From Ewingella sp. CoE-038-23 (GTDB lineage: Bacteria; Pseudomonadota; Gammaproteobacteria; Enterobacterales; Enterobacteriaceae): a DNA stretch of 64,000 nt. The stretch is taken from positions 3,100,001-3,164,000 of the forward strand of contig NZ_JAZHOH010000001.1 of NCBI RefSeq assembly GCF_040419245.1, read 5' to 3'. Shown one piece after another: positions 17,188 to 25,189 of this stretch (positions are counted from its first letter, which is position 1; every line of letters starts with the position of its first letter). Under the pieces are notes generated by a model. That model was not told where the DNA came from. It did not search any database and saw nothing but the letters and a program-made list of their open reading frames with translations. The translations under genes were made by a program, and so were the position numbers.

Positions 17188-17390
17188 GGGGCAATATCCT
17201 CTTCTGTACTGGCATCGGTAGCCTCGATAACCGGGATCAATAGCAACAACCCGGAGGGCAGCACTGGCGTGATGGCCACGTGCGGGTTAGCGGCGATAAT
17301 TCGGGGATAACCCAGCGGGTCGCCATAGTACTGCCATGCGAGAGCGTCCCAGCGCTCTCCGTCACGGGTGACATGTTCAAGAAACATCAC
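17175..17390 (-). CDS. X: Tail protein X (LysM-like)
   Basis: 71-residue P2 X family tail protein. DGERWDALAWQYYGDPLGYPRIIAANP is the LysM-like core (about residues 10-36), expected to bind peptidoglycan or join tube and hub during assembly. It overlaps U (ATGA) upstream and D downstream. Confidence 0.92.
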   Translation of the reverse strand: MMFLEHVTRDGERWDALAWQYYGDPLGYPRIIAANPHVAITPVLPSGLLLLIPVIEATDASTEEDIAPWLR

Positions 17391-18271
17391 ACACTCCTCG
17401 CCAGAATTTTGGCGGCCATGGTGCTTAATCCCGGCGACATGCGGGTGAAGGTGGTGCTGGCTGAATTCAGCTGACCAGAGACGGCATCAAGCGCCGCTGC
17501 GATATTGCTGCCGTCAACGCTGCTCAGCGAAGACTGCGCCTGTTGCACATACGTGGCCGCATCACTGGTGGCTCTGGCCAGACTGACGGCATCAGGCATG
17601 GATTCGGAGAGCGCATTAAATGCCGGAACGCTTTGACCTAACGCCCCGGACACGTTGCCCAGTCCGCTCATCAGCCCCGGCACGCGGGTCAGCGCGGCGG
17701 CGGGGTTATCCTTCATTTTCTGCGCCACCCGAACGGCACTGATGGTGGTCTGGAGAACGGACTGCGCCTGTTTGGCATAATTGACACCGTCGCGGACGTA
17801 CTGCGCCACCCCGGACGGTGAAGGAATGGCACCGGAGACCGCCCCGACGCCGGGAACCTGCGTGCGTATTGCAGGCGGCTGCAGCGGGTTCTTCGGGTCG
17901 CCGATATACTCCCGTAGCGATGCAGTGGCGTTAACGGCCAGCACGTTGCCGGTGCTGTCGGTCTGTTCGCTGGTCGCGGTCACGTCGGTAATGACGAACC
18001 AGCCGCGATAGTCACCATTCCCGAAGACCAGCGCCAGCGCCTGATGGGCCTTCATGGCCGTTCGCAGCCGTGCCAGCTCCACGTCGGGCACACAATAATG
18101 CTGATGGAAGACCAGGCTTATCTGGATTTCGTCCAGCTTATCGCCGACGAACTGCAGGCCGGGCTTTCCTTCGATGCGGGCATGTTCGGCATAATCGACG
18201 CCGAATGTGGCCTCAAAGCCGTCCCAGTAGGTAATCAGCTCAAACTCAATATCACCCAGTACCGCAAACAT
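17387..18271 (-). CDS. U: Tail protein U family with long C-terminal extension
   Basis: 294-residue protein. The first about 125 residues match the P2 GpU family (FAVLGDIEFELITYWDGFEATFG, then RIEGKPGLQFVGDKLDEIQISLVFHQHYC, VFGNGDYRGWFVITDV), which caps or ends the tail tube. The remainder is an Ala/Ser/Val-rich helical extension about twice the size of P2 U itself, with repeated AQSVLQ/AQSSLS-type segments. It probably contacts the tape measure or hub. It abuts the tape-measure gene (TAATG). Confidence 0.85.
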   Translation of the reverse strand: MFAVLGDIEFELITYWDGFEATFGVDYAEHARIEGKPGLQFVGDKLDEIQISLVFHQHYCVPDVELARLRTAMKAHQALALVFGNGDYRGWFVITDVTATSEQTDSTGNVLAVNATASLREYIGDPKNPLQPPAIRTQVPGVGAVSGAIPSPSGVAQYVRDGVNYAKQAQSVLQTTISAVRVAQKMKDNPAAALTRVPGLMSGLGNVSGALGQSVPAFNALSESMPDAVSLARATSDAATYVQQAQSSLSSVDGSNIAAALDAVSGQLNSASTTFTRMSPGLSTMAAKILARSV

Positions 18272-20823
18272 TATTCGTACCCCCGACGTTGTTTCTGAGC
18301 CAGCAGACGCTCCAGCATTTTCTCCAGCTCATGCAGGCTCATATTGAGTGCGCCGGTCAGCCCGGCAGGCGCTGCGGTCTCTTTGCCATTGAGGAAAAAC
18401 TGGGGATTAAAACTGACCTGAAAACCGCCAGATGTTCCGCCACTGGCAGCAGCTGCGCCACGGCCTGAATAGCCCGCTGCCATGATTTCCGGCGACGGGA
18501 TGCGGGGAACATCCGGTGTCATTTCGGTGGCCAGACGCTGACCCGCGAGTGCGGCCAGTGGTGTGGTACGCTGCAGGCCGATAGCGGCCCCCTGGCCAAT
18601 ATTGTCGCCAAAGCCCATAAATACGCGGCTCGGAGAGTGAATACCCAGGGTTTCTTTAAACCAGCCCGAAATGGAGTTGCCGAAGTTAACGATGGTGTCT
18701 TTCGCTGCAGACAGTTTATTACCGATACCGCTAACGAGGCCGCTAATCAGATTGGCTCCGAAGTCAGTAAAGTTTTTCGGCATATCGACGCCAAACCAAC
18801 TCATCACCCCCGCAAAGGCTTTATAGAACAAGCCTAGTGGAGACCAGTTAACAATAAGTTTGCTGACCCCAATGATCCCACCGTTAAAAGCTGCTTTAAC
18901 ATTCCCCCACAAACCAGTAAACCAGCCTGATACGCCATTCCATGCCGACTTGATACCACTCCAGGCGTTACTGAAAGCAGATGTTACCTGCGCCCACATT
19001 CGCTTAAAGAAAGCAGAAATTGGCCCCCAGTAGCGGTAGATCAGATAAGCGGCCATGGCTACGCCAGTGATGATTAGTCCAATGGGATTCATCAGCAGCG
19101 CCCGACCTATGAAGAGAACGGCACGACCCGCGAGCATTAGTCCACGAACCAGACCACCACCGAGCACGCGGGCCAGTGTTCCGGCTCCTTTGGCGACCGT
19201 GCTGAAGCCGGTCACCAGCCAGCGGAGTTTGCCGCCTTCACCCAGCGCGAGCGATAGCCGCAGCCAGTTGGCCCGCAGGAGCACGGCGTTTTTCCAGACA
19301 TTGACGAAAGGTGAAATAAGAAGATTTAGCCCAAGCTTGAGGCCGATGGTGGCCATCTTGAACGCAAGTAATGCACCGATTACCTGGATCGTACCGCTCA
19401 CGAGTTGCGGATTAGCCGCGATCCATTTTCCAACACTGTTCATTATTGGGATGAACGTTTCCCCTAACTGGATCAACGCCGGGCGTAATGATTCACCGAT
19501 GCTGATAGCCGAGTCGTTAAAGCCAATCTGTGTTCTGCGCCAGCGCCCTTCGAGCGTATCATTCTGTTTCGCTGCATCCTTGTCCAGGGTAGCCATTGCC
19601 GAAGGCGTATTCATTTCCTGCTTGTTAGACTGGTATTTATCCCAGCCCTGACGCATCGACAGCAGATGGTTGACTGTCTGAATATCAGTAAAGACTTCCG
19701 CCAGCCCGAAGGACTCCATCAGCTTTTGCTGGCCTTCCTGATCACCTCTTGAGCCTGCAGCTTTCCATTGCTGTACGAATGCCTTGCCTTTACCGTCGAT
19801 AAATCGATTGGCAATCATCAGAGAGGCTTCATATTGAGAGAGACCCTGGGCTACATAATTTTGCATTGACCCCTGGTAATCCACGCCAGCCTTAGCGTAT
19901 TTCTGCGTGGTATCTCCGCGTCCCATTGCCGCCAGCCAGTTGGACATATTGGTGACGGCTTCTTCCGCTGAGCCGCTACCTTTACCCACTTCCAGACTGG
20001 CGACGATCTGGGTTATGGCGTCTTTACCGTAAATACCACGTGCAGCGAAGGCTTTGGCCATACCGGGTAACGCTTTCGCCATATCCTTCAGCTCAAACGA
20101 ACCGAGCTTGGCCCCGGTTGCCGCAATCCCAAACGCCTGCTCCAGCTCTTTGGCATCGGTAATTTTCAGCGCATCACTAAAGGCATAGGTCATTTTGGCG
20201 AGGTCAGTCATATCCGCTTTGGTGGCCGTGGCCGCTTTACCGAGCATCCCGGCAAAGGTCGCTGCCTGCTGCGGATTCATGCCATCGGCAACCAGTTGGC
20301 CAACGCCACCCAACAGAGATTCCTGGAGCTGATTGACCTGCAGGGATGCCCGACGAATGGCAGTACCGATGGCCTGTTCCTGCCTTGAATCCAGATCGCC
20401 GGTGACACTGATATCGCGTAGCTGAGATTCAAACGATGAATATTGTTTGACTGAGGCCATGACCGGTGCGCCCAGCGTTCGGGCGATACCGTAAGTCTCT
20501 GCCCCCTGACCATAGAGCGCCATACGGTTGGATTTAAGCGCATCACTGGTGGCCGATACCGCCGACAGACGGCGCTGCTGGCGTTCAATCTGCTCCATTG
20601 TGCGACTCACGCGCAGCAGATCGCTGTTGAGGCGTTGCATCCGGGAAGAACCCAGCTGACCATAGCGTTCTGTTGCACGGGTTAAAGCGTTCTGACGCTC
20701 CTGAAGGCGGCGTGACGTATCGCCGAGAGAGTCAAGGGCGCGTCGGGTACCGCTGACGGCAGAGCGAAAGCTGCTTCCGACAATGCCGCCAATGATGACG
20801 CCGACTGAAAATTCACTGGCCAA
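18271..20823 (-). CDS. T: Tail tape measure protein
   Basis: 850-residue tape measure, which sets tail length and enters the cell envelope. The N-terminus has a coiled coil (about residues 35-90) and a P2-type TP901 core domain (MASVKQYSSFESQLRDISVTGDLD, about 120-145; continuing to about 330). The middle has strongly hydrophobic helices (about 470-610), followed by W/G-rich repeats (SNAWSGIKSAWNGVSGWFTGLWGNVKAAF) and a C-terminal SGIGNKLSAAKDTIVNFGNSISGWFKETLGIHSPSRVF motif common to tape measures. The start appears to be TTG at 20823, behind AGAGGAT, an unusual start that may limit synthesis. Confidence 0.93.
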   Translation of the reverse strand: MASEFSVGVIIGGIVGSSFRSAVSGTRRALDSLGDTSRRLQERQNALTRATERYGQLGSSRMQRLNSDLLRVSRTMEQIERQQRRLSAVSATSDALKSNRMALYGQGAETYGIARTLGAPVMASVKQYSSFESQLRDISVTGDLDSRQEQAIGTAIRRASLQVNQLQESLLGGVGQLVADGMNPQQAATFAGMLGKAATATKADMTDLAKMTYAFSDALKITDAKELEQAFGIAATGAKLGSFELKDMAKALPGMAKAFAARGIYGKDAITQIVASLEVGKGSGSAEEAVTNMSNWLAAMGRGDTTQKYAKAGVDYQGSMQNYVAQGLSQYEASLMIANRFIDGKGKAFVQQWKAAGSRGDQEGQQKLMESFGLAEVFTDIQTVNHLLSMRQGWDKYQSNKQEMNTPSAMATLDKDAAKQNDTLEGRWRRTQIGFNDSAISIGESLRPALIQLGETFIPIMNSVGKWIAANPQLVSGTIQVIGALLAFKMATIGLKLGLNLLISPFVNVWKNAVLLRANWLRLSLALGEGGKLRWLVTGFSTVAKGAGTLARVLGGGLVRGLMLAGRAVLFIGRALLMNPIGLIITGVAMAAYLIYRYWGPISAFFKRMWAQVTSAFSNAWSGIKSAWNGVSGWFTGLWGNVKAAFNGGIIGVSKLIVNWSPLGLFYKAFAGVMSWFGVDMPKNFTDFGANLISGLVSGIGNKLSAAKDTIVNFGNSISGWFKETLGIHSPSRVFMGFGDNIGQGAAIGLQRTTPLAALAGQRLATEMTPDVPRIPSPEIMAAGYSGRGAAAASGGTSGGFQVSFNPQFFLNGKETAAPAGLTGALNMSLHELEKMLERLLAQKQRRGYE

Positions 20824-20881
20824 GGTGGTTATCCTCTGAAAGCAAAAAGACAGGAGGTAAATGGTGGGGAACCATAAAGAA

Positions 20882-20900
20882 CAGCCGCGAAGTGCGGCTG
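20882..20900 (-). terminator. Hairpin after gpE'
   Basis: On the minus strand CAGCCGC-ACTTC-GCGGCTG is followed by TTCTTT. It is a weak terminator or processing hairpin between the tail chaperone and tape-measure genes. Confidence 0.5.
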
Positions 20901-20915
20901 CTTGGGGCTGGAGAA

Positions 20916-21053
20916 CTACTGATTGTCGCCGTACTCGCTTTTGATTTGCTCTTCAGCCTGATCCAGCCACATTTCCAGATCGTCAGTATCGAGGGCATCA
21001 ATCTCCCCCGGCTGAAACCTAAACCACCTCGCCAGTAGCCCCTGCGCCTGCAT
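20916..21053 (-). CDS. P2 GpE-family tail protein (E', second frame of tail chaperone)
   Basis: 45-codon frame ending YGDNQ. The core RWFRFQPGEIDALDTDDLEMW is the P2 GpE family pattern (W-F-x-x-P-x-E-x-x-x-L). It overlaps the 3' end of the gene at 21019-21339 in the -1 frame. In P2 the equivalent E' is made by a -1 ribosomal frameshift as an E-E' fusion. An internal ATG (21053) would also allow separate translation. I did not find an unambiguous slippery heptamer. Confidence 0.75.
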   Translation of the reverse strand: MQAQGLLARWFRFQPGEIDALDTDDLEMWLDQAEEQIKSEYGDNQ

Positions 21054-21339
21054 CAGCGTCTTCGTTGCTCTTGCCCAGCCCAGTGATTTGCTGAAATCGT
21101 TTCTGTAGATCCAAATAATCCGCTAAATCCATATTATCCAGGTCTTCCGGAAGCAGACCGGTGCTGCGAGAAATCAGTGGTTCATCCCAGTCATTCGGGT
21201 CTTTGTGGATTTTTTTAACCTGTTTGAGGTCTTTAACCGTCAGGCGTTTAAGGGTGAGCTGGGGGATTGATTCACCAGCCGCTGTGGTGAAAGGGTATTT
21301 CAGAATAAAGAGTTCGGCTTCAGATTTGGTTTGTGACAT
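21019..21339 (-). CDS. E: Tail assembly chaperone (P2 E-like)
   Basis: 106-residue phage tail assembly chaperone (Mu gp41/P2 E type). The sequence ends of family members, LKYPFTTAAGESIPQLTLKRLTVKDLKQV (about residues 14-42) and GLLPEDLDNMDLADYLDLQKRF (about 62-83), are clear. It sits just before the tape-measure gene, the conserved place for the frameshifting chaperone pair, and its end overlaps E' in the -1 frame. It has the ribosome site AGGAGC. Confidence 0.88.
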   Translation of the reverse strand: MSQTKSEAELFILKYPFTTAAGESIPQLTLKRLTVKDLKQVKKIHKDPNDWDEPLISRSTGLLPEDLDNMDLADYLDLQKRFQQITGLGKSNEDADAGAGATGEVV

Positions 21340-21403
21340 GTTCGTGCTCCTGTGTAAGTTCAGAGCAGTATGTCCGGTAAGGAGGGCGACAGATATTAAA
21401 GGG

Positions 21404-21431
21404 GATTAAGAAGAAAGGGGCCGAAGCCCCT
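21404..21431 (-). terminator. Terminator inside the tail operon
   Basis: Minus strand GGGGC-TTCG-GCCCC, then TTTCTTCTT. This UUCG-loop hairpin lies between the 93-residue gene and gpE and could lower expression of distal tail genes. Confidence 0.7.
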
Positions 21432-21437
21432 CTTATA

Positions 21438-21719
21438 TCAGTGAGTGCGAAACCCCTTGCAGTTGCGCAGGAACGCAATGAGTAGCGCTTTTCCTTCGGC
21501 TTTACCGATGCCAGTGAACCAGTGGTCGGGTGGCGTCCAGGCTTCAATCAAATCAGCCAGCTTACGGGCCTTTGAACGGGTACAGTCAATCGGATCATTG
21601 GTTTTGCGGATATTAAAAAGGTTTTCCACCCCCGGAATATCCAGAATGGTGAACCAGGTACCATTTCCCATGCCAATAGAACTGCAGTTCCCGCCTTTGT
21701 CCTCAATCTCGACGGTCAC
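21438..21719 (-). CDS. Conserved small phage tail-operon protein
   Basis: 93-residue protein with a probable GTG start, directly after the tube gene (2 bp) and followed by a hairpin terminator. Features include DKGGNCSSIGMGNGTWFTILDIPGV (about residues 7-31) and SKARKLADLIEAWTPPDHWFTG (about 49-70). No membrane segment or known domain is recognised. Its position suggests a tail-assembly or tube-associated role; the function is unknown. Confidence 0.6.
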   Translation of the reverse strand: MTVEIEDKGGNCSSIGMGNGTWFTILDIPGVENLFNIRKTNDPIDCTRSKARKLADLIEAWTPPDHWFTGIGKAEGKALLIAFLRNCKGFRTH

Positions 21720-21721
21720 CG

Positions 21722-22243
21722 TCAGCCCCCGATATTGATGCGGTAGTCAGTCAACTGGTCAACGCCGCCGACGCGGAAGATGTTGGCCAGATAGTCCAGC
21801 TCCAGCAGTTCTTCACCGTCCAGCACCTGCTTGATGTACGTGCAGGTGAAGCTACTGGAGAACTCAGCATTCTCGTGCTGCTTGAACGTCCCCAGCGGGT
21901 TCTTCTTGAACATGATCGTCAGGAAGGTGACCAGTGGGATTTCATCAATCAGTCCCTGTGAGCTGTAGCGCTGCACGCTGGAGCGGCACTGCAGGGCCAG
22001 CGATTTATACGGGTTAGCAGCAGACAACATGGCGTCGCGATAGAAGCTGTTCCACTTGATCTCGCCTTCCATTTTGTCGAAGCCTGCCGGGAGTTCCACC
22101 TTGCCCACCATCCCCAGCGCTTTGTGCTCCTGCATGGTCATGGACACGTCAGGGAGTTTGACCTCCTCGGCCCGGCCCAGCAGGTTAGCGCCATCGAGGT
22201 AGATGTTGGCATTGGTGATGCGGTTGATTTCAATCTTTGCCAT
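21722..22243 (-). CDS. FII: Tail tube protein, P2 FII-like
   Basis: 173-residue major tail tube subunit that forms the inner tube of the contractile tail. It begins MAKIEINRITNANIYLDGANLLGRAEEVKLPDVS, the FII pattern, and has EHKALGMVGKVELPAGFDKMEGEIKWNS (about residues 39-66). It is coupled to the sheath gene by an ATGA overlap. Confidence 0.93.
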   Translation of the reverse strand: MAKIEINRITNANIYLDGANLLGRAEEVKLPDVSMTMQEHKALGMVGKVELPAGFDKMEGEIKWNSFYRDAMLSAANPYKSLALQCRSSVQRYSSQGLIDEIPLVTFLTIMFKKNPLGTFKQHENAEFSSSFTCTYIKQVLDGEELLELDYLANIFRVGGVDQLTDYRINIGG

Positions 22244-23670
22244 CAGCTATTCCCCTTCAGGGTTAACAGGTATTCCGAGGTGATCTCGGTCTCAAACGTC
22301 AGTCGCTCCAGCGGCGGTGGCGGCGTGTATTTGTAGCTCAGTAACAGGTGACCGGCAGCCAGTTCCGTCTTTTCGTTGCGGGCCGGATCAAACCAGCATT
22401 TAAAGCCCAGCAGCGCACCGTCGCCAATCAGCTTACGACCATAGGCGTTGACCGATTCCGTCAGCGCATCAATTAGCGCCTGGGTGATCGGCATATCGAT
22501 GTACTGCTGGCTGAAATAGCGCAGGGACTCGTTGATCACATCACCTGTGCGGCGAACGTTCTCAAAGTTGCGCATATGCGTCACCGTTGGCCATGCTGCC
22601 ATACGGTTGCCCCACAGACGCAGGCCGCTGCCATAGCTGCTGAAGACCGTGGTGATACCCTGTTCGTTAAGCAGGTTCACCTCGCTTTGCGGGTCGTCAA
22701 TCATCGCCGACAGCTGACGCTCCACGCCGGTGATGCCCATGATTTCCTGGTTGGATGACGACCACCAGTAGCCTTTATCCAGGTCAACTTTGGCACGCAG
22801 CCCGGCAGCACGCTGGCTCAGTGGCTCCAGTCGTTCGCTGTTGGTGGCCGCGTCATAGACCTTAACGTGTGGATAACAGAGACGGACGCGATCGGAACTG
22901 GTGTTGAAGTTGATGGTGCCTTCCGGGCCACGCCCCGTCAGTGCCTGCGCAAAGGTGGTGCCAATCGGCGCATCAATATAGGTCACCGCCCCCAGCTTCT
23001 CAGCCATGGCGATAAGCTCAACAGAGACACTGTTCTGGGTGCAGAACACCGGGGCAATCAGGATTTTGGCGAAGTAGCCAAACAGGTTAAAGCTGTCGTT
23101 GAGCAGCTTCATGCCGGTACGGTTGCCCGCTGCGTTAACAGCACCGATGATATCAGCCGGGGTGACTTTGGTCGGGTCAGCATGGTTATAGCTGGCCGTC
23201 GCGGTTGCGCCCGCCGCAATGCTTTTCCCGAGGCTGGTAATCACGCCGGTCTGCGCATCAAGCGAGTAGTCTTCACCCTCGACATAGGGCTGACCATCGC
23301 TGGCCGGTTTCAGTACCAGCTGCGCGACCACTGGATTAGCCAGCCGGGCCTTGCCCGTCGCTTTATCGAACGTTACATCTTCATCGGCTACAGCGGTTTT
23401 ATGCACAGCCGGATCAAGCACGTTAATCACCAGAACGGTGCCTGCGCCGTGGTCGTAGATGGCATCCAGCGCCTGCGGAATAGTGAAGCCGGTCAACTGG
23501 CTGCCAAAGACGGAAGCATCTTTCTCAGACAGGCACTGCACCAGCGTATTGACGTCACCCATCGGGGCGGTGCCAATCAGGCCAATGACGGCGGACTTCA
23601 CCGTTTTAACCGGACGAGCACCATTTTCCACTTCAATGGTTTCAACACCATGCAGATAGTTAGCTGCCAT
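22243..23670 (-). CDS. FI: Contractile tail sheath protein, P2 FI-like
   Basis: 475-residue sheath subunit. The N-terminus LHGVETIEVENGARPVKTVKSAVIGLIGTAP is diagnostic of FI-type sheaths. Further blocks are LSEKDASVFGSQLTGFTIPQALDAIYDHGAGTVLVINV (about residues 49-86), GYWWSSSNQEIMGITGVERQL (about 300-320) and LWGNRMAAWP (about 353-362). The length is larger than P2 FI (396) because of an extra domain at about 100-175. It contracts to drive the tube into the host. Confidence 0.95.
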   Translation of the reverse strand: MAANYLHGVETIEVENGARPVKTVKSAVIGLIGTAPMGDVNTLVQCLSEKDASVFGSQLTGFTIPQALDAIYDHGAGTVLVINVLDPAVHKTAVADEDVTFDKATGKARLANPVVAQLVLKPASDGQPYVEGEDYSLDAQTGVITSLGKSIAAGATATASYNHADPTKVTPADIIGAVNAAGNRTGMKLLNDSFNLFGYFAKILIAPVFCTQNSVSVELIAMAEKLGAVTYIDAPIGTTFAQALTGRGPEGTINFNTSSDRVRLCYPHVKVYDAATNSERLEPLSQRAAGLRAKVDLDKGYWWSSSNQEIMGITGVERQLSAMIDDPQSEVNLLNEQGITTVFSSYGSGLRLWGNRMAAWPTVTHMRNFENVRRTGDVINESLRYFSQQYIDMPITQALIDALTESVNAYGRKLIGDGALLGFKCWFDPARNEKTELAAGHLLLSYKYTPPPPLERLTFETEITSEYLLTLKGNS

Positions 23671-23911
23671 GGGAGTCCTCCGTTTTCACATCGTTGTCGC
23701 CGCCGTTCCTGCGCTTTGGTAACTGAGGCGCGGGTGTGCTGGCGGGTTTGGTTTCTTCAAGCACCGGCGTCAGGTGCTTCAGCGCCACCAGAACCGTCAC
23801 ATACTCATGGTTCTCCGGCAGGGAGACGTTCTTCCCCGGCCAGAGCAGGATTTCGGTTCCGTCCGACAGCGTGACGCCGCTGGCCGGGCCGGAATAGCGG
23901 TATTCTTTCAT
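23660..23911 (-). CDS. Small phage protein upstream of the sheath gene
   Basis: 83-residue protein (ATG at 23911, overlapping the previous stop as TGATG). The first half is beta-rich (GVTLSDGTEILLWPGKNVSLPENHEYVTVLVALKHLTPV); the tail is Pro/Thr/Lys-rich and disordered. It overlaps the sheath start by 11 bp. It resembles the small genes found before sheath in Mu/P2-type phages, which may act in neck or tail completion. The function is not established. Confidence 0.6.
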   Translation of the reverse strand: MKEYRYSGPASGVTLSDGTEILLWPGKNVSLPENHEYVTVLVALKHLTPVLEETKPASTPAPQLPKRRNGGDNDVKTEDSHGS

Positions 23912-24375
23912 CACTCGCTTTCCTCATAATTCACTTCGGTTAACAGCGGGCCGGACGGTAAGTCGCTGTCTTCGATAAAGACGCTTTCAGTGGCAAAGTC
24001 GAGGGCGTACTGCCACAGCCCCTTGACCTCACCGATAAACACCTCGCGGGTCAGCCAGATACGACGGCGGCAGTTCGGCGGGGTGTAGCCGCCGAGAATG
24101 CGGCGCACCACGTCGAGCACATCCACCGCGCCCTGTTTACCGTTGAGCTGGCGGAAGACCACCGTGACGCACAGCTGGATGGTCTGAGGCTGGATCACCG
24201 CACCGATATCATTGGGCTTGTCGAAGCGCGACCCGGCATAACTCACCAACAGCGCTCCCTTCGGATGGTTGAGGCGGTATTCCGCTGGTTTTTCCGGGAA
24301 GTATTCCACCGCAAGCGTCGGGAGTTTTTCCCTAAGGCGGGCGACAACCGCATCAATAACGGGCAGAACGTTCAT
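23911..24375 (-). CDS. Mu gp37-like tail completion protein
   Basis: 154-residue protein of the Gp37 family of Mu-like phages, thought to act at the head-tail connection. Visible are MNVLPVIDAVVARLREKLP at the start and the conserved GAVDVLDVVRRILGGYTPPN (about residues 85-104), as well as WQYALDFATESVFIED near the end. It is coupled upstream to the gp36-like gene by overlap. Confidence 0.8.
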   Translation of the reverse strand: MNVLPVIDAVVARLREKLPTLAVEYFPEKPAEYRLNHPKGALLVSYAGSRFDKPNDIGAVIQPQTIQLCVTVVFRQLNGKQGAVDVLDVVRRILGGYTPPNCRRRIWLTREVFIGEVKGLWQYALDFATESVFIEDSDLPSGPLLTEVNYEESE

Positions 24376-24821
24376 CAGTATTTCTCCAGTAAGCCATCGC
24401 GCCCGCCAAAGGTGGGACGGCGTGCCCGTGCCCGGATTTCACCGGACTCAGGCACATCTTTCTGGGTCGACTGCAGCCCCAGCGTGAGTTTCCCGTCGCG
24501 AATGGCCTCCAGTTGCCGTCGTGCTTCCTTGTTATCGTCCTTGACGGTGTCAGGCAGGTCACCTTCAGGACGGCGGACGTACAGACGGTATCGGGTCAAC
24601 GTGATGGCAATGTCCCGCAGAACGGTCGGCACTTCCGTCAGCGGCAGGGTATAGCGCCCACGCAGGTGGGCATCTATCAGTTCACCGGCGTAGCGGATGC
24701 AACTCTCAACCACGGTAGCATTGACCGGAGGCTGCTCATCAAAGCCAACCGACTCGTTAGTCAGCTCAATGAGCGTCCTTTCCGGTACCTGCTCAAGCAA
24801 ATCCGCCAGGGTGCAGTACAT
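24375..24821 (-). CDS. Mu gp36-like head-tail connector protein (DUF1320)
   Basis: 148-residue DUF1320/Mu gp36 family protein, expected at the head-tail interface. The start MYCTLADLLEQVPERTLIELTN is the family N-terminus; the longer open frame upstream (to 24962) is antigenic noise within the previous gene. CIRYAGELIDAHLRGRYTLPL (about residues 40-60) and the charged C-terminus complete the pattern. The ATG lies next to the stop of the decoration gene (24823). Confidence 0.85.
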   Translation of the reverse strand: MYCTLADLLEQVPERTLIELTNESVGFDEQPPVNATVVESCIRYAGELIDAHLRGRYTLPLTEVPTVLRDIAITLTRYRLYVRRPEGDLPDTVKDDNKEARRQLEAIRDGKLTLGLQSTQKDVPESGEIRARARRPTFGGRDGLLEKY

Positions 24822-24822
24822 G

Positions 24823-25179
24823 TCACACCCCGCGCAGGATGCGGATAACGTCGCCTTCTGCCAGCGCCTCATCCAGCGCAATCCCGGCAGAAATACCCGC
24901 TGGGGTGTCGCCCGATGCGGCAGTCTGGGGAACTGCGCAGGCGTTGGCATCGGACTGGACATTCTGGCCTTTTGTGACAGCCGCGCCGACTTCGACGGCG
25001 ACGATACCCAGAACGTTGACCGGGGTTAAATCACCGGCAGCGGCATCAACTTCTGCCACACCGAGTGCCACAGCACCGGCCTGACAGGGGGCATTATCGG
25101 CACCGACAAAACGCTGCTGGGTTAGCGCCGCACTGGCCGTAACGGTGGTGGTCAGAATGACCTGCTGAGTGGTACCCAT
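24823..25179 (-). CDS. Capsid decoration/head protein (DUF2190-like)
   Basis: 118-residue Ala/Val/Gly-rich protein located directly after the major capsid gene. The pattern AGAVALGVAEVDAAAGDLTPVNVLGIVAVEVGAAVTKGQNVQSDANA (about residues 34-78) and AGISAGIALDEALAEGDVIRILR near the end fit the DUF2190 capsid-associated family found in BcepMu-type phages. It has a strong AGGAGAG ribosome site, as for an abundant virion protein. Confidence 0.8.
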   Translation of the reverse strand: MGTTQQVILTTTVTASAALTQQRFVGADNAPCQAGAVALGVAEVDAAAGDLTPVNVLGIVAVEVGAAVTKGQNVQSDANACAVPQTAASGDTPAGISAGIALDEALAEGDVIRILRGV

Positions 25180-25189
25180 GACGCTCTCC

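Noticed and set aside
22867..23874. 335-codon rightward frame antisense to the sheath gene
   Set aside because: The sheath protein is well conserved on the other strand; the frame has no recognisable domain.
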